This document shows, piece after piece, positions 9,178-18,184 of a DNA stretch of 64,000 nucleotides (position 1 is its first letter; each line of letters begins with the position of its first letter). The stretch is taken from the NCBI RefSeq assembly GCF_019357495.1, contig NZ_CP079110.1, positions 62,001 through 126,000 on the forward strand, in the 5' to 3' direction. The notes under the pieces were generated by a model that had not been told where the DNA came from, searched no databases, and saw only the letters and a list, made by a program, of their open reading frames with translations. The stretch is from Nosocomiicoccus ampullae. GTDB taxonomy: Bacteria > Bacillota > Bacilli > Staphylococcales > Salinicoccaceae. A program made the translations under genes and the position numbers.

Positions 9178-9501
9178 TTCTTTCACTCCATATATTTTGA
9201 ATTAAATATGTATACTATTTCTATAAATAGAGTATCACGCTCAGCAAATAGTAACAAGTGGAAAAGTGAGAATTATCAAATGTTATACAATAATTTTGTG
9301 AAAATGCTAACAATTATACAAGATGTAATTTTATGCATAATAGTTATTAAAATATATAGTAAATTAAAATTAGTCAGAATAATTAAAATAATTTATAAAA
9401 AATGTTGAAAGTATAGTGAAAACACTATACTATTATTAAATATGTATTACTAAGAAAATACTTATGATACTAATAACAAACTTACAAAGGAGGAATTCAA
9501 T
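9178..9501. other. AT-rich divergent intergenic region
   Basis: About 320 bp between two divergently transcribed transport genes. It should carry both promoters. The one structured element is the dyad at 9410-9431. A 66-codon open frame at 9208-9408 has no ribosome site and AT-driven composition, so I do not consider it a gene. Confidence 0.6.
9405..9433 (+). promoter_or_regulatory. putative promoter with an operator dyad in its spacer, upstream of the amino acid permease
   Basis: TTGAAA at 9405-9410 and TACTAT at 9428-9433 are 17 bp apart. A perfect inverted repeat AGTATAGTG-AAAA-CACTATACT at 9410-9431 fills that spacer. A repressor bound there would cover both promoter boxes. The regulator is unknown. 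Confidence 0.55.
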
Positions 9502-10947
9502 ATGTCCAACAATGAAATGGAACGCGGATTAAAGTCTCGACACGTATCCATGATTGCAATCGGTGGCGCAATTGGAACAGGTTTATTTGTTGCGACGGGT
9601 GGCGTTATATCTCAGGCAGGGCCAGGTGGTGCCTTAGTTGCTTACCTAATTATAGGTGTTATGCTGTATTTTTTAATGAACTCAATCGGAGAACTTGCAA
9701 CATTTTATCCTGTTTCTGGTGCGTTTAGTGCATTTTCAACTCGCTTTATTGATCCGTCAGTTGGTTTTGCGGTCGGTTGGTTATACTTACTAATCGGAGT
9801 GTTAGTTTCAGCAGTAGATATTATTGTTGCTGCAAACGTGATTACATTTTGGGAGCCGATGCAATTTATTTCACCATTTGGCTGGAGTATGATCTTTTTC
9901 TTGATTATCGTCTTATTAAATGTATTTACAGTTACTTTATATGGTGAAGCGGAATATTGGCTTTCTCTAATTAAAGTGGTAACAATTTTTGTATTTATTG
10001 TTTTCGGTGTATTAATGATTTTTGGAATTTTAGGTGGAGAAACGTATGGTTTTAAAAACTATACAGTAGGAGAAGCACCTTTTGTTGGTGGAATGGCCGG
10101 ATTCTTTAGTGTACTACTTATCGCTGGATTTTCAGTTGGAGGAACGGAAGTTGTCGCAGTGACTGCTGGAGAATCAGATGAGCCTGAAAAATCTATGCCT
10201 AAAGCAGTGAAACAAGTATTTTGGAGAATTCTCATATTTTATATTGGATCAATTGCAGTGATTGCAGCGATTATCCCTTACACTGATCCAATGTTATTAA
10301 ATGAATCTGGGTCAGTGAATCAAAGTCCATTTACAATTGTGTTTGATAGAATTGGTATCGCATTTGCAGCTTCAGTAATTAACGCAGTTATTTTAACAGC
10401 GTTATTATCCGCATCTAACTCGATGTTATATACAGCAAGTCGTATGTTATTTTCATTATCTAATAACGGACATGCACCGGCATTTCTAGGTAAGATTAGT
10501 CATCGTACACGTTCACCGTTATCTGCAATTATTACAATAATTATCGCGATATTTTCAATTATTATATTCTCTCAATTTAAAGAGAATGCAATCTTTTTCT
10601 TATTAGAACTCGTAGGTTCTCTCGTTATTGCGGTTTGGGGGTCTAACGTATGGGCACAAATTCGCTTACGTAAAGCTATTAAGGTTCAAGGAAAAAATAT
10701 CGATGATGTTTTACCGTTCAAAGGGAAAGGTTATCCATTTGGTACGGTAATCGTCGTTCTAGCATTATTGTTATTGTTCCTCGGCGGTTCGGTAAATAGT
10801 TTCTTATCGCTTGATTTTAAAGGCGTATTTAGCCACTTCTTACCATTTATTTTATTTGCCTTAGCAATATTTATTCATAAAGTAGTAACTGGAAGTAAAA
10901 AAGTAAAACTTGAAGATATAGATTTAGAACGAAAAAGAAAAGCTTAA
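9502..10947 (+). CDS. amino acid permease of the APC family (LysP/GabP-like)
   Basis: 481 residues with about twelve membrane helices, close to LysP (489) and GabP. The family motif GGAIGTGLFVATGG is near residue 21, and the second family region GTEVVAVTAGESDEPEKSMPKA is near 210-235. Sequence similarity favours a basic amino acid such as lysine, but the substrate is not certain. RBS AAAGGAGG. Monocistronic, with its own terminator at 10951-10985 and a dyad-bearing promoter at 9405-9433. Confidence 0.87.
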   Translation: MSNNEMERGLKSRHVSMIAIGGAIGTGLFVATGGVISQAGPGGALVAYLIIGVMLYFLMNSIGELATFYPVSGAFSAFSTRFIDPSVGFAVGWLYLLIGVLVSAVDIIVAANVITFWEPMQFISPFGWSMIFFLIIVLLNVFTVTLYGEAEYWLSLIKVVTIFVFIVFGVLMIFGILGGETYGFKNYTVGEAPFVGGMAGFFSVLLIAGFSVGGTEVVAVTAGESDEPEKSMPKAVKQVFWRILIFYIGSIAVIAAIIPYTDPMLLNESGSVNQSPFTIVFDRIGIAFAASVINAVILTALLSASNSMLYTASRMLFSLSNNGHAPAFLGKISHRTRSPLSAIITIIIAIFSIIIFSQFKENAIFFLLELVGSLVIAVWGSNVWAQIRLRKAIKVQGKNIDDVLPFKGKGYPFGTVIVVLALLLLFLGGSVNSFLSLDFKGVFSHFLPFILFALAIFIHKVVTGSKKVKLEDIDLERKRKA

Positions 10948-10950
10948 CAA

Positions 10951-10985
10951 AAAGAGAGTACTGATTTTCTTCAGTACTCTTTTTT
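10951..10985 (+). terminator. terminator after the amino acid permease
   Basis: Ten-base-pair stem AGAGTACTGA/TCAGTACTCT with a six-base loop, followed by T6. Confidence 0.9.
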
Positions 10986-10998
10986 ACGAGGTGAAAAG

Positions 10999-11754
10999 AT
11001 GATTATTACTACTCCTTTAAAATATAACGACACACTCCTTGAAGAAGTTAAAGAGCTCGGAAGATATTATAATATTCCATTTTTATATAGAGACAAAATA
11101 AGTACTAAAAAGCTCGTAGAAAAATATTCAGAAGTACTTGTAGTCGGTAAAGAAAAAGTTCAATTAAATAGAAGAAATGAAAATTTCACATATCACCCAA
11201 ACTTTTCCCAAGTTAGATTAAAGCGTATACTTAAAGGAGAGTCTGATTCATTTTTAGAAGCGACTAATCTAACGGTTGGTGACAGATTTTTAGATTGTAC
11301 AATGGGTCTTGCATCAGACAGTATTATAGCGTCGATAGTAACGGATGATGTTACTGCTTTAGAATCCACTCTTGGCGTATACTTAGTAGTTACTATCGGT
11401 ATGAGTAAATATCGCTACACGTTACGAGAATTAGAGAACGCCTCAAAAACAATAAAGACGCATCATATAAATGCTTATAATTTTCTAAAAGAGCAACAGG
11501 ATAACAGTTATGACGTCATTTATTTTGATCCGATGTATGAAGAAAATGTTAATTCAGAAGGAATCGAAGGTTTAAAACATTATGCAGATAATAGTGAATT
11601 AACTGAAGCAATCATTGAAGAAGCAAAACGTGTCGCATCTAAACGAATTGTTTTAAAAGCACACTTTAATAGTCCATTGTTTAAGAGATTTAACTTTATG
11701 CAATGTGTTAGAAAAAGTACTGTCTCACATTACGGTGTTATTTTAACGAGTTAA
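10999..11754 (+). CDS. class I SAM-dependent methyltransferase (RsmJ/YpiP-like)
   Basis: 251 residues. The SAM-binding segment FLDCTMGLASDS is near residue 97 and the catalytic-type DPMYEE near 177, resembling the DPMFP motif of RsmJ (16S rRNA m2G1516 methyltransferase) and Bacillus YpiP. An rRNA target is plausible but not shown by the sequence. The RBS ACGAGGTGA precedes the ATG. It lies 23 bp before a hypothetical gene and is likely cotranscribed with it. Confidence 0.75.
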   Translation: MIITTPLKYNDTLLEEVKELGRYYNIPFLYRDKISTKKLVEKYSEVLVVGKEKVQLNRRNENFTYHPNFSQVRLKRILKGESDSFLEATNLTVGDRFLDCTMGLASDSIIASIVTDDVTALESTLGVYLVVTIGMSKYRYTLRELENASKTIKTHHINAYNFLKEQQDNSYDVIYFDPMYEENVNSEGIEGLKHYADNSELTEAIIEEAKRVASKRIVLKAHFNSPLFKRFNFMQCVRKSTVSHYGVILTS

Positions 11755-11777
11755 AATTAAGCCAGGAGGTCAAACTT

Positions 11778-12140
11778 ATGACTATTAAAAAAGATTATGT
11801 AGATATACTTACCGAATATATTAGAGACGTAGAGGAATATGGACATCGTTACTATTTCAAACGACATTTTAAAAGTATTAAAAAGATTGGATTTGAAAAT
11901 TTTAAAGAAGAAATGATTTCAGCGTTGGAATACATTACAGCCTATGATTATGTAGACATTGTTGATTTTCATTTTGAAAGCTTATTTAATTCTATGTGCA
12001 TTTACGAAGACACCTTAAAAACAGATAAACGTTATGAAGAGAAGAATACGCAGTGTGATGTATTATTTAAAGAGGTCGACTGCTTGTATAATACTGAAAA
12101 GAAATCGCTAAAAGAAAAACTTGAGAAAATAAAAAAATAA
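11778..12140 (+). CDS. hypothetical protein, 120 residues
   Basis: I do not recognise this protein. It is soluble, rich in Lys, Glu and Tyr, largely predicted helical, and has a charged C-terminal tail. It has two or three cysteines but no zinc-site spacing. A strong CAGGAGGTC ribosome site and its position after the methyltransferase gene support a real gene. Confidence 0.65.
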   Translation: MTIKKDYVDILTEYIRDVEEYGHRYYFKRHFKSIKKIGFENFKEEMISALEYITAYDYVDIVDFHFESLFNSMCIYEDTLKTDKRYEEKNTQCDVLFKEVDCLYNTEKKSLKEKLEKIKK

Positions 12141-12167
12141 ACGAGGAAGACTCAGTCTTTCTCGTTT
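12139..12167. terminator. bidirectional terminator between the hypothetical gene and uspA
   Basis: The stem AAACGAG-g-AAGAC pairs with GTCTT-t-CTCGTTT around a three-base loop, with single-base bulges on each side. It separates convergent genes. Confidence 0.8.
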
Positions 12168-12570
12168 ATTTTACTAAAAGTACAGGTATTTTCGATTCTT
12201 TTAATACGCGTCTTGACACACTGCCTATAATAATATCTTTTAGCACTTTACCTTTTTGACCGACGATGATGACGTCGTAACTTCCAGAGTTTGCTTCGTC
12301 GATAATCGTTTTTGCAATTTGTCCTGTTTTAGTTAAAAGCTTATATTGAATGTTTTTAGAATCTAAAAGACTTGTTTGTTTTTCGAGTCCTTCGATTGTA
12401 TCTTCAGGTATTATGTCACCCCCGTGTAATGCTTCTCTCTGAGCTTCTGAGGCATCCCTTACATTTAGTAATGTTATGAAGGTATCTTCTTCGGTAAGCT
12501 TTGTTGCTTCAAGAACAGCACGATAACTATTTTCAGACATGTCTACCGCTACAATAATATTTTTATACAT
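12166..12570 (-). CDS. universal stress protein (UspA family)
   Basis: 134-residue single-domain Usp. The N-terminal strand YKNIIVAVDMS is typical. The ATP-binding signature G-x2-G-x9-G-S appears near the C-terminus as GQKGKVLKDIIIGSVSRRV. Start at the ATG at 12570 behind GAGGGA; an upstream TTG in frame would extend it into the sulP end without a ribosome site. It follows the SulP gene by 10 bp, and SulP-UspA pairing is common in bacteria, suggesting a stress or regulatory link to anion uptake. Confidence 0.9.
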   Translation of the reverse strand: MYKNIIVAVDMSENSYRAVLEATKLTEEDTFITLLNVRDASEAQREALHGGDIIPEDTIEGLEKQTSLLDSKNIQYKLLTKTGQIAKTIIDEANSGSYDVIIVGQKGKVLKDIIIGSVSRRVLKESKIPVLLVK

Positions 12571-12580
12571 CGTTATTCCC

Positions 12581-14068
12581 TCACTTTGATTGACTATTTT
12601 CAACTCTTATTTTTGTCATACGTTCTAGCATTTCAGTACTATTTGAGTTTAAGTTTATAATCTTGACTGTTTTATCATGTTTTTCAAGGTTTAGTATAGC
12701 AGTTTGAATTGCACTGACTGAAGTGGAATCCCACAGATGTGCATGCTTGAAGTCTAACGTGACATGTGACTCATTGTCGTCATAGTTTAATTGTTCAAGC
12801 ATTGACTCAATCGAAGCAAAGAATAATTGACCAGAAATATGATATGTGATGTGATCAGCTTCAGTTTTTCGTTTCGTAACGTCGATGTGTGAAATTTTAA
12901 CCGCAAACGTAATTATTGCTGCTACAATACCACATATTGCACCAAGTGCTAAGTTACTCGTTATAATACTAACGAGCATCGTTACAGATAACGTAATCAT
13001 ATCGGATTTTGGTGCACGTTTAAAATATTTAAATGAACGCCAGTCAAACGTATTATACGCGACAAATACCATTAGTCCTGTAAGTACTGGCATCGGAATT
13101 TCATTTACAATACTTCCAAACATCATCACCAAAATGATTAAGGATATTCCTGCACTAAATGTTGATAATCTTGCTCTTGCACCCATTTGTACGTTAATAA
13201 TTGATTGACCAGTCACCGCACAACCAGCCATACCTCCGAAAAGTCCTGTAAACAAGTTAGAAATACCTTGTCCAAAGCTTTCTCTATTCTTATTACTATT
13301 TGTCTCAGTATAGTTATCTAAAATTCTCGCGACAATTAAACTTTGAATAAGTCCAACTAATGCCATAGAAACTGCATATGGGAAAATAATTTTAAGTGTT
13401 TCTAATGTAAAAGGTATATTTGGAATATGTAGAACTGGTAATTGACTTTTAATCGTACCAAGATCCGACACTGTCATAACCTTTCCACCAAAGAAAAAAT
13501 ATACGAGAGACATTATCACAAGTCCAACGAGTGGAGCGGGGATAGTTGTAAATAATCTCGGAGCAAATAAAATAATAAGAAATGTAAAAGTGACATAAAA
13601 ATACGTAGCGTTAGATATGCCAACGATGTTTTTTAATTGTGTGATGAATAATAAAATCGCAAGCGAGTTCATAAATCCAATCATTACAGAGTTTGGTATA
13701 AATCTAAGTAAACGCCCAATTTTTAAATATCCAAGTATCATCTGAATAATACCCATTAAAATCGTCGCCGCAAATAAGTATTCAGCACCGTGGTATTTGA
13801 CGATATCAACAACGACAAGAGCCATTGCTGCAGTAGTTCCGGAAATCATTGCCGGACGGCCACCTGCAAAAGCGATGGTTATAGTCATAATAATCGGTGT
13901 ATAAAGACCTGTCATTGGATCGAGTCCTGCAACAATCGAAAAGGAAACAGCTTCAGGAATTAATGCGATACTCACAATTAACCCAGCAATTATATTTGTA
14001 AAAATATTAGGGTTTTTAAACCATTCATCTGCTTTTGTTAATGTGTTCAAGTCTTCACCAGCTTTCAT
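12581..14068 (-). CDS. SulP family anion transporter with STAS domain
   Basis: About 495 residues. A SulP transport domain (about residues 20-390) has the conserved early segment IALIPEAVSFSIVAGLDPMTGLY. A cytoplasmic STAS domain (about 400-490) includes DSTSVSAI. The family carries sulfate or bicarbonate; which one is not evident. The start is uncertain: ATG at 14098, ATG at 14068 and TTG at 14050 are all in frame. Only the TTG has a possible site (GGTGA) close by. I use 14068. Confidence 0.88.
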   Translation of the reverse strand: MKAGEDLNTLTKADEWFKNPNIFTNIIAGLIVSIALIPEAVSFSIVAGLDPMTGLYTPIIMTITIAFAGGRPAMISGTTAAMALVVVDIVKYHGAEYLFAATILMGIIQMILGYLKIGRLLRFIPNSVMIGFMNSLAILLFITQLKNIVGISNATYFYVTFTFLIILFAPRLFTTIPAPLVGLVIMSLVYFFFGGKVMTVSDLGTIKSQLPVLHIPNIPFTLETLKIIFPYAVSMALVGLIQSLIVARILDNYTETNSNKNRESFGQGISNLFTGLFGGMAGCAVTGQSIINVQMGARARLSTFSAGISLIILVMMFGSIVNEIPMPVLTGLMVFVAYNTFDWRSFKYFKRAPKSDMITLSVTMLVSIITSNLALGAICGIVAAIITFAVKISHIDVTKRKTEADHITYHISGQLFFASIESMLEQLNYDDNESHVTLDFKHAHLWDSTSVSAIQTAILNLEKHDKTVKIINLNSNSTEMLERMTKIRVENSQSK

Positions 14069-14208
14069 AAATTTACAAATAAATATTATATTACACATAT
14101 ATTATTAGAACAAGTGCATATGAATCTGTATAATAGGTTATGATTTAAAATTTACTGTATACTATACTTAACGGATAATGAATAATAACTTCATAAGGAG
14201 AGCTTTTT

Positions 14209-15081
14209 ATGAAAATCGCATATATTGTCGACAGCACTGCAGATTTAGATTCGAAATATGAGAACCACCCGGACATTTATAGAGTCGACCTTCACATTAC
14301 TTATGAAAATGGCGATGTAATTATTGATTCTAAAGAAGAAAGTAAAATAAAAGAGTTTTACAATAGAATTAAAACTGAAAAAGTACCGCCGAAAACTTCA
14401 CAACCAACCCCACAATCATTTATGGATATTTTAGATGATATTGTAGAAGAAGGATATGACGCAGTTATTGGAATCACTGTATCTGCAAAATTAAGCGGTA
14501 CATTCCAGACGATGAAAATGATAATGGAAGAGTATAAGGATAAACTTCAAGTGTATCCTGTTAACTCAGAAAACACATCTTACACAATTGGTAACATGGT
14601 CGAACAAGCAATGAATATGAACGAAAAAAATATTGAGATTGAAAAAATAGTCGAGCATTTAAAATGGGTTGCGAGTGAAACAGATACTTATTTACTGCTT
14701 AAAGACTTACACAACCTTGTAAAAGGTGGACGACTTGGATCAACTTCAGCTGCACTTGGCTCATTATTAAGAATTCGTCCGATTATGATGTTTGACAATG
14801 AAGAGGGCGTTAAGCTATATGAAAAAGTTCGTACGGATCGCCGTGTAATGGCTAAATGGATTGAATTGCTAGTTGAAAAATATGAAAGATTTAAAGGTAA
14901 TTTAGAGGTCGTTGTCGTTCATGGTGACGTTGAACAAGATGCATTGAAAATTGTAGAAAAATTTAAAGATAAGTTCCCAGAGTTAAATTATCATGTGTTT
15001 TACTTAGGTACAGTTTTAGGTGTGCATGGTGGGAACGGTGCAATCGGTATGGCATTTATACCAAATAAATTTGAAGAATAA
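14209..15081 (+). CDS. DegV family fatty-acid-binding protein
   Basis: 290 residues, the usual DegV length. Family landmarks are IVDSTADL at about 5-12, KTSQPTPQSF near 64 and GITVSAKLSGTFQ near 90, which contribute to the lipid-carboxylate pocket. A basic KGGRLGSTSAALGSLLRIRPI segment follows near 171. In Gram-positives DegV/FakB proteins present fatty acid to the FakA kinase; no fakA is in this window. RBS AAGGAG. Monocistronic, ending at the strong hairpin at 15081. Confidence 0.9.
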   Translation: MKIAYIVDSTADLDSKYENHPDIYRVDLHITYENGDVIIDSKEESKIKEFYNRIKTEKVPPKTSQPTPQSFMDILDDIVEEGYDAVIGITVSAKLSGTFQTMKMIMEEYKDKLQVYPVNSENTSYTIGNMVEQAMNMNEKNIEIEKIVEHLKWVASETDTYLLLKDLHNLVKGGRLGSTSAALGSLLRIRPIMMFDNEEGVKLYEKVRTDRRVMAKWIELLVEKYERFKGNLEVVVVHGDVEQDALKIVEKFKDKFPELNYHVFYLGTVLGVHGGNGAIGMAFIPNKFEE

Positions 15082-15120
15082 AAAACATGTTTCCTGATTT
15101 TTTCAGGAAACATGTTTTTT
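15081..15120. terminator. bidirectional terminator between degV and the DoxX-like gene
   Basis: A 17-bp perfect stem AAAAACATGTTTCCTGA/TCAGGAAACATGTTTTT with a short T loop. Confidence 0.92.
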
Positions 15121-15466
15121 ATTTTTTAAGTGAAGATAATAAACTTAAAATTGAAAGTGATGCAAGTTTAAGTGCTGGTTTAGTATCTTTGAAGCTATCT
15201 CCAGCTAGATAATGTTTTGCTGCAGCAACTGACATAACAGTAGAAGCCATGAATGCACCGAGGCGTCCAAATGTTTTGCTTACTAATGAAAGGCTTAAGA
15301 GTACTGCACCAATACTTTCTAAATAACCAACAATTAGCATTTCGTTAGAGTTCACGTTAAATTTCTTTTCAACCTCTTCTCCAACTTCACCATTTGCTTT
15401 TACTTTACTTAATCCTGGTTGATAAAGCTGTGAAGCTAGATACCAGTTAATAATATGTCTAAACAT
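15119..15466 (-). CDS. DoxX-like small membrane protein
   Basis: 115 residues with about four hydrophobic segments. The GYLESIGAVLLSLSLVSK and AAAKHY regions resemble DoxX-family proteins (thiosulfate:quinone oxidoreductase subunit relatives), whose role in most Firmicutes is unknown. The ATG at 15466 is chosen because AAGGAG lies 8 nt before it; the upstream GTG overlaps that site. Confidence 0.6.
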   Translation of the reverse strand: MFRHIINWYLASQLYQPGLSKVKANGEVGEEVEKKFNVNSNEMLIVGYLESIGAVLLSLSLVSKTFGRLGAFMASTVMSVAAAKHYLAGDSFKDTKPALKLASLSILSLLSSLKK

Positions 15467-15526
15467 AATGTCCACTCCTTCTATTTTCTATTATACAGTG
15501 TAACCAAATATTTATGGTGTTAAACG

Positions 15527-16510
15527 TTATATTAGAATTAATAAAAAATAAGTGATAACAGATAGTAAACTTGACGTCACAAGTAGAGAAATCATCGGTA
15601 CTTTAGCTTTATTTAATAGTGATTTAAATGAAACGTTTAACCCGAGTCCAACCATTGCCATAATCATTAGAAATTTTGCGATTTCATCGATTGCTTGAGA
15701 AATATTTTCAGGGATTGCTATAAACGTATTGATCACTGCGAGTAATAAAAATCCGATTAAAAAGTACGGGAAATTCACTTTTTGTGTCGTACTTTCTCTT
15801 GTCGTTCGTTTTGACCAAATGTACATTAATACAAAGCTAACAGGAACTAGTAAAAATACACGTGATAATTTCGCAAGTAGCGAAAATGCAAGGCTATCTT
15901 GACTTACACTTCCTGCTAAAACGACTTGTGCGATTTCATGTAAACTAAGCCCTGCCCACATCCCGTAGACAGAGTCTGTTAAATTCACAACGGGGAATAG
16001 AAATGTATATATGAGAGCAAAAAATGTACCGACTAATGAAATTAGTCCGATACTAATCGCAGTGTCTTCTTCATCACTTTTAATAATCGAAGAAACTGTC
16101 CCAATTGCTGCTGCACCGCAAATACCTGTTCCAAAACCTAATAAGAGTGCGATATTTTCATTACCATTAAATAATTTATTGATAAAAATAATCATAAACA
16201 CGCTAAATAAAATAACGAAAATTCCACCTATAAGTAGCCATAACCCGTCTGTTGCAATGATATATAAATTTAGCTTCAGTCCGTATAATATAATTGCAAC
16301 GCGAAGTAATTTTTTTGAAACAAATGTAATGCCACCTCTTAACGGCTCAGGATATCCAATAGAGTTTCGGTAGATCATAGAAATGATGATTGCAATCGCA
16401 AGTGCACCGATACTAGAAAGAACAGGTATGTATGAGAGCAGATAGCTAATTGCAGCAACAATTATTGTAAATAAAATTCCATATAAAAACAGTCGTGCAT
16501 TATTTTTCAT
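15527..16510 (-). CDS. YeiH-type putative sulfate exporter family membrane protein (UPF0324)
   Basis: 327 residues with about ten membrane helices. GFGTGICGAAAIGTVSSIIKS near residue 124 and WAGLSLHEIAQVV near 185 are hallmarks of the YeiH/UPF0324 family; YeiH proteins are assigned as putative sulfate exporters. Start at the ATG at 16510, 7 nt after AGGAG. A terminator separates it from the upstream ytoQ on the same strand. Substrate not demonstrated. Confidence 0.82.
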   Translation of the reverse strand: MKNNARLFLYGILFTIIVAAISYLLSYIPVLSSIGALAIAIIISMIYRNSIGYPEPLRGGITFVSKKLLRVAIILYGLKLNLYIIATDGLWLLIGGIFVILFSVFMIIFINKLFNGNENIALLLGFGTGICGAAAIGTVSSIIKSDEEDTAISIGLISLVGTFFALIYTFLFPVVNLTDSVYGMWAGLSLHEIAQVVLAGSVSQDSLAFSLLAKLSRVFLLVPVSFVLMYIWSKRTTRESTTQKVNFPYFLIGFLLLAVINTFIAIPENISQAIDEIAKFLMIMAMVGLGLNVSFKSLLNKAKVPMISLLVTSSLLSVITYFLLILI

Positions 16511-16528
16511 AAATAGACTCCTAATTAA

Positions 16529-16552
16529 AAAGGTAACCATTAGGTTACCTTT
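16529..16552 (-). terminator. terminator after ytoQ
   Basis: Ten-base stem AAAGGTAACC/GGTTACCTTT with a four-base loop and T tract on the minus strand. Confidence 0.85.
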
Positions 16553-16556
16553 AAAG

Positions 16557-16997
16557 TTATTTATAAATATATTCTAATACTTCGACCGCTTGGTCAACTT
16601 CTTCTAATACAACATTTGCTTTATTAGACAGTTCTTTAAGTGGGTGAATGTGCGCTTTTGGGCGAATTAAGATGAGTGGTTTCCCAAGATTTACAGCGGT
16701 TGTTGCGTCCATTGCAGTGTTCCACTGCTTATATTCATCGCCGAATCGTGCAATAACGATATCTGCGTTTTGCATTAAAACAGTCGTTCTTAAGTTATTA
16801 ATACTAGACGCAGCATCGTCTCTAAAGTAATTATTTGGTTGTTCACCTAAAATTTTTTCACCAATATCATCTGATAAGTCATGATTTGTTTGAGGAGAAA
16901 CGAAGTTAATATTAAGTTTTTTATCTTTTACTTTTTCTTCTAACTCATCACGCCAGTTTGTATGAATCTCGCCTGCTAAATAAACAGTTAATTCCAC
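16557..16997 (-). CDS. ytoQ: YtoQ family protein
   Basis: 146 residues, matching YtoQ of Bacillus (about 148). It begins LTVYLAGEIHTNWR and contains the nucleoside deoxyribosyltransferase-like pattern NADIVIARFGDEYKQWNTAMDA, so it is probably a Rossmann-like nucleotide-binding protein of unknown reaction. GTG start at 16997 with GGGGGA upstream. Confidence 0.85.
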   Translation of the reverse strand: MELTVYLAGEIHTNWRDELEEKVKDKKLNINFVSPQTNHDLSDDIGEKILGEQPNNYFRDDAASSINNLRTTVLMQNADIVIARFGDEYKQWNTAMDATTAVNLGKPLILIRPKAHIHPLKELSNKANVVLEEVDQAVEVLEYIYK

Positions 16998-17090
16998 TTT
17001 TTGTTCCCCCTAAGTTATATTTAATTGTTATATACCCACATTGATATATGATAAACTAAAACTGTTAACAACAATAAAGGAGTCATCATT

Positions 17091-17753
17091 ATGAAGGTCG
17101 CACTATTTGATTTTGACGGAACGATTTATCCATATGAAACATTCGAAACATTACGTTTACACATGCGTGATAATCCAAAATATAAAAAATACTACAAACA
17201 CTTTGTGAGACGTTTTGCGCCTGCATATTTTGGTCATAAACTAAAGCTTGTACCAGAATTACAGTACCAGTACAAAGCATTGGAGTCATATATTCATGCA
17301 TTTAAAGGTGCGACAAAAGAAGAGATGGACGAATTTTTTAATATCGTTGGTAAATCGATGCGTAAAGAGCTGAACAAAAATGTCATGGAACGATTACAGT
17401 GGTTACGCGATAACGATTACTATACGATTCTCGTTTCTGGAGCATTTCACCCGATGTTAGAAGCAATTTTTAAAGATGAATTTTGCCATATAATCGGTTC
17501 AGAAGTGAACTATAACGAAAAAGGTATCGTCTCAACGAAGCAACCATTTGTGAGAGTATTCGGCACTCGTAAAATCGAATTGATTTTTGATCATTTAAAA
17601 AAGAAAGAAGTAGAATGGGAAGAGAGTCATGCATATAGTGACAGTGCTACAGATTTAAGTATGTTAAAACTTGTTGGCCATCCGGTGGTCGTTAAACCAG
17701 ATTTAACATTAGAAATTATTGCTGATAAAAACGGATGGGAAATATTAAAATAA
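17091..17753 (+). CDS. HAD-superfamily phosphatase, subclass IB (SerB-like)
   Basis: 220 residues. Motif I DFDGT (D8 and D10, nucleophile and acid) is at the N-terminus. Motif II is the serine in TILVSGAF, the lysine of motif III lies in GTRKIE, and motif IV is SDSATDLSML. A helical cap lies between about residues 17 and 100. This is the HAD-IB pattern used by phosphoserine-type phosphatases, but the substrate is unknown. RBS AAAGGAG. Just upstream of a PH-like gene in one unit. Confidence 0.85.
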   Translation: MKVALFDFDGTIYPYETFETLRLHMRDNPKYKKYYKHFVRRFAPAYFGHKLKLVPELQYQYKALESYIHAFKGATKEEMDEFFNIVGKSMRKELNKNVMERLQWLRDNDYYTILVSGAFHPMLEAIFKDEFCHIIGSEVNYNEKGIVSTKQPFVRVFGTRKIELIFDHLKKKEVEWEESHAYSDSATDLSMLKLVGHPVVVKPDLTLEIIADKNGWEILK

Positions 17754-17765
17754 AGGATGAATATT

Positions 17766-18095
17766 ATGTCGTTAATTAATATTAGTGAATCAGAGTTATA
17801 TCCAACAGAATCATTTGGGCCTGCACTTGAAGGAACAATAATTTATAACGTACAAGGGCAAGCAGAATGGGTAGGTGCATTTATTACGACAAATGAGCGC
17901 CTAATTATGAATGTAGATATGAATGGTGAAGAGTATAAACGTGTATTTTCATATAACGACATTGCTGACATTTATACAAACGCGCATGGATTATTTATAG
18001 AATTCCCTGAAGGCATGGGAAAGCTTGCTTTAGTTAATGTCAAAGAAGGCGACGTTGACACATTTGTGAATTATGTAAAAGATAAAATAAATTAA
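17766..18095 (+). CDS. small protein with a bacterial PH-like (bPH) fold
   Basis: 109 residues. GAFITTNERLIMNVDMNGEEYKR followed by FSYNDIADIYTN resembles bacterial PH-like domains (YokE-type), which read as a beta-sandwich with a C-terminal helix. Function unknown. ATG 17766 is preferred over 17757 because the AAAGG ribosome site touches the latter. It follows the HAD gene by 12 bp. Confidence 0.6.
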   Translation: MSLINISESELYPTESFGPALEGTIIYNVQGQAEWVGAFITTNERLIMNVDMNGEEYKRVFSYNDIADIYTNAHGLFIEFPEGMGKLALVNVKEGDVDTFVNYVKDKIN

Positions 18096-18184
18096 CAAAA
18101 AATAGATAAGTATTAATACTTTTATACCGTTATAGAGAACGATATAATAGTAAGTAAATATTAAATTAGGGAGATAGATTCAGT

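Noticed and set aside
9208-9408. 66-codon open frame in the permease intergenic region
   Set aside because: No ribosome site, AT-driven composition, and it covers the promoter region of the divergent PTS-like gene.
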